A program made the translations under genes and the position numbers. Below, one piece after another: positions 61,682 to 64,000 of a DNA stretch of 64,000 bases. Each line of letters begins with the position of its first letter. Within the stretch, counting starts at the first letter, position 1. Below the pieces are notes generated by a model. The model made no database searches, was not told where the DNA came from, and was given only the letters and a program-made list of their open reading frames with translations. Origin of the DNA: Artocarpus heterophyllus (taxonomy: Eukaryota; Streptophyta; Magnoliopsida; Rosales; Moraceae); contig CM046350.1 of the NCBI GenBank assembly GCA_025403435.1, forward strand, positions 16,961,274 through 17,025,273, written 5' to 3'.

Positions 61682-61858
61682 ACCCTGGATGGCAATGCCA
61701 CAGAGACCTCCTTTGGAGCTGCTGCCTCACAAAATCCTCAAATTATACCCGTTCTCACCCCAGTCTTGTCCCCATGAATTCTTCACCAACCAGTAATTTG
61801 TTTCATCTTTGGCCATTCCATAACCAACGGCAAGAACACTAGTGTCACCAAAAATATT
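61682..61858 (-). pseudogene. D4: C-terminal relic of a cysteine protease, least decayed
   Basis: In antisense it reads [20 protein letters not shown], then [16 protein letters not shown], a stop (TGA) and GGLCGIAI. The Asn motif KNSWG is intact, whereas D1-D3 have stops there. The His site is lost (DTS for NHG), one codon is added (GYNLRI), and the 5' part is missing. Confidence 0.85.
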
Positions 61859-62863
61859 TCTCTTAAACGCAGATGTTTGCAATATAGAAAGTTTATCGTA
61901 CCTATAGGCAGGTGAAAAATTTGTAACTCAGGAGATTGATAAAATTAAACGCTTAAAAACACAAGCAGTTTTTCAAAACAATGTTTAAAATAAAATAAAT
62001 TTTTGTGATTTTTTTTATTTAAAATTCTGAATATAAAATTAAAATGGTGAAGCATTGAGAATCCCTTGTACGTTTTATAACTAATATAGATTTTTAACTC
62101 TAAATAATATTTATCTAAAGCATTTGATTTATTCTATTTTTTTTCTCATTAATAACAAGTCCTTTTACAATTTCTATATGTTAACTTAAAGCAACAATAT
62201 AGCAAGTTATAATACAGTAAGGGATTTTTTTTAATAAAAACTAGCAAAAATAATTATCTCTCACTAATAATTTGATGCACTAATTATAAAAATTCTAATT
62301 GCTGTCACTACAATTATAATCAACATAATTTTGAGATGCAAAAGATAATAACAAAAGAAAAATTAATATATTTTAATAGAATAAATTATTGCGTTAATTT
62401 CGACAGTGCCTCAACTTATTAAATGGTTTAAGAATACACTATATCATTCTCTGTCGACAATAAATCAAGCATTATAAAGTAATATATTGGGTAGATACTG
62501 ATATTGCTGTCAGATACTGGTCGGTGTCGTGGTAATACCAATCGATATCTTAAGGGTGTATTTTTTATTCTAAATATAATGTGATTATGTAGTTATAGTA
62601 ATCTTTTAAATATTTTTTTTTATGACATAAGTCAATCGAAATCTTAATTTTGTAATATTTGTATCAAGAGCCGACATGTAAGTGTACTTTGCTAGGCAAG
62701 TCTTACGCTGTAATGGGGCCAGCCGTTTGGGCCGACAGTATCAATTAGTGTCTTCTTTCTTTCCAAGGTTTGAAGTTCAAACTTCGAGAAAGACAAATGG
62801 ATGTATTTTGTTAGATTGAGCCTAGCACTAAAGAGGGGCCAGGCCTTTTGGACCAACAATGTC

Positions 62864-62864
62864 A

Positions 62865-62906
<42 letters not shown>

Positions 62907-62934
62907 GTTGTTGTTGTTGTTGTTGTTGTTGCTG
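62864..62934. repeat. (ATT)n(TTG)n microsatellite
   Basis: Compound run in copy 4 at the place of the ATT run in units 1-3. Confidence 0.9.
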
Positions 62935-63040
62935 CTGCTTCAAAATGAGATCACCTTAAATCGAATTGGCGATCACTTTTTTTTTGGGATAAATAACTAG
63001 CAGTTTAGTCCTTTCGTATTAGACTTGTAGTTACTTTACT

Positions 63041-64000
63041 TGTAACACCCGCCTATTTTATGTAACGGACTACGTTAAGTTAGTAACGTTATTAAGAAAT
63101 GTTATTGATAAATAACGTTATATGCTATGATATGTGATGTGCATGTTACTAACTTTTTATGTCAAGTTTTTGTGACAGGTGACGACTGCATGGGATCGTT
63201 GTGCTCTAGTGTTCATATGAAATTTTAAATATATGATTATTTATGATGTAATGATGTATGAATGTTTTATGTTATGGCATTTAATGAAAAGAATTTTGAG
63301 AGGAAACTTCAAGGTATGAATTTAGTTTTCTGGTATTTTTTTGAAAAGAAATTCTTCTCCTCGTTTCATCTACAATACCCTCTCTAGGAATTGTATTTTT
63401 GCTCCGAGTTTTTATTATGATGTTCATGTGATGTTTCTTCACGTTTCATGTCATATGAATGTTTTATGAAAAATGGATATTTTTGTCTTCTACCCTTCGT
63501 AATAATGTTACTGTTTAATTTTGATAAAAAAAAATTATAATGTTCATTCAAGAGGTAAATGTGATGTTTTCATGAAAAGTTGTTAAAATATGCATATGTA
63601 TGATTAATGTATTTTATTTTATGTTTTGAAATTTTTATGGGAATTCATTAAGAAAACGGTTTTGATAAGTGTTATTTCTGGATTTTTGTTTATGAAATGT
63701 TATGTATGTTTAAAAGATTTTATGATAATAAAATAATTTTATGCATAATAATATGATGATTGTATGGTTTGCTTTTATATGCTTAAGGTAATTTTTATAA
63801 TTAAAGAAAAATCATAATAACATATTTATGTGATGACAATGTTTATGGTTAAGAATTATTGATTGTAATGGATGAGATGAAAATGTATATGTGATGATGA
63901 TTTCATGTTTTACAATGACGATTATGGGACGTGTTTGGAAATGAGATGAATGTATACATGAGTTTATTATATGAATGAATGTTATGTGTATGGATATTTC
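63041..64000. mobile_element. probable start of an LTR retrotransposon (runs off the window)
   Basis: Homology of copy 4 to units 1-3 stops exactly at TTACT (63040). The next bases are TGTAACACCCGCC, a start typical of several plant LTRs (TG end). The following 960 bases are rich in ATGATG/TATGTT and have no recognisable coding sequence. The other end is beyond the window, so neither CA end nor target duplication can be checked. Confidence 0.5.

Larger units (their letters stand above)
59419..63040. repeat. copy 4: partial, diverged unit
   Basis: It starts at the first codons of gene A (equivalent to about 8666) and follows the A promoter to about 60640. It then skips the equivalent of about 9960-12040 and continues through the D relic to the equivalent of about 14099. 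It ends abruptly at 63040. Genes A (body), B and C are absent within the window. It is clearly more diverged than units 1-3 are from each other. Confidence 0.88.

Noticed and set aside
1..64000. CRISPR array, riboswitch or bacterial operon
   Set aside because: No regularly spaced short repeats with unique spacers, no bacterial gene layout; the DNA is clearly plant nuclear.

Overview
This is nuclear DNA of a flowering plant, very probably a dicot. It is AT-rich, carries a Tnt1/copia-type LTR retrotransposon, MITE-like hairpins and microsatellites, and has intron-containing papain-family (C1A) cysteine protease genes of the senescence-associated SAG39 type. There are no bacterial-style operons. 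I cannot name the species from the sequence.

Layout. Positions 1-5751 hold the right part of a decayed copia retrotransposon on the + strand: a broken gag-pol, a polypurine tract and an intact-looking 843-bp 3' LTR; its 5' LTR lies left of the window. From 6718 to 57921 there are three head-to-tail copies of a unit of about 17 kb (6718-24059, 24060-41360, 41361-57921). A fourth, partial and more diverged copy lies at 59419-63040. Each full unit carries, on the minus strand, three two-exon protease loci (A, B, C) and a fragment of a fourth (D).

Coding potential. Six loci read intact after splicing: A1 and A2 (352 aa), B1, B2 and B3 (348 aa), and C3 (343 aa). Each has a signal peptide, an ERFNIN-type inhibitory prodomain, the oxyanion Gln and a Cys/His/Asn triad. 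A3 has a 4-bp frameshift. C1 and C2 share a 1-bp signal-peptide frameshift, and each then gained its own second lesion: a lost splice acceptor in C1 and a second frameshift in C2. D is a C-terminal relic in all four copies. The expected products are secreted or vacuolar zymogens that self-activate at acid pH, as known for the family; that role is inferred.

History readable from the sequence. The unit junctions are identical and show a 4-bp CAAT microhomology against the outer flanks. Units 1 and 2 share a 626-bp solo LTR that unit 3 lacks, with the empty target site still present in unit 3. Left of a point in the A intron, unit 2 matches unit 3; right of it, unit 2 matches unit 1. Unit 2 is therefore best read as a hybrid made by unequal crossing over, with the exchange confined to about 130 bp (25013-25142). 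Older internal duplications are also visible: a 1-kb promoter-flank module is shared by A and B, and the 4.3-kb block carrying gene C interrupts the order in which A keeps it. Copy 4 keeps the A promoter with only the first few A codons, and is cut at 63040 by what looks like the start of another LTR element.

No unknown enzyme system is evident. The notable object is this young, still-rearranging protease cluster, whose duplication, crossover, conversion and decay steps can be followed base by base.
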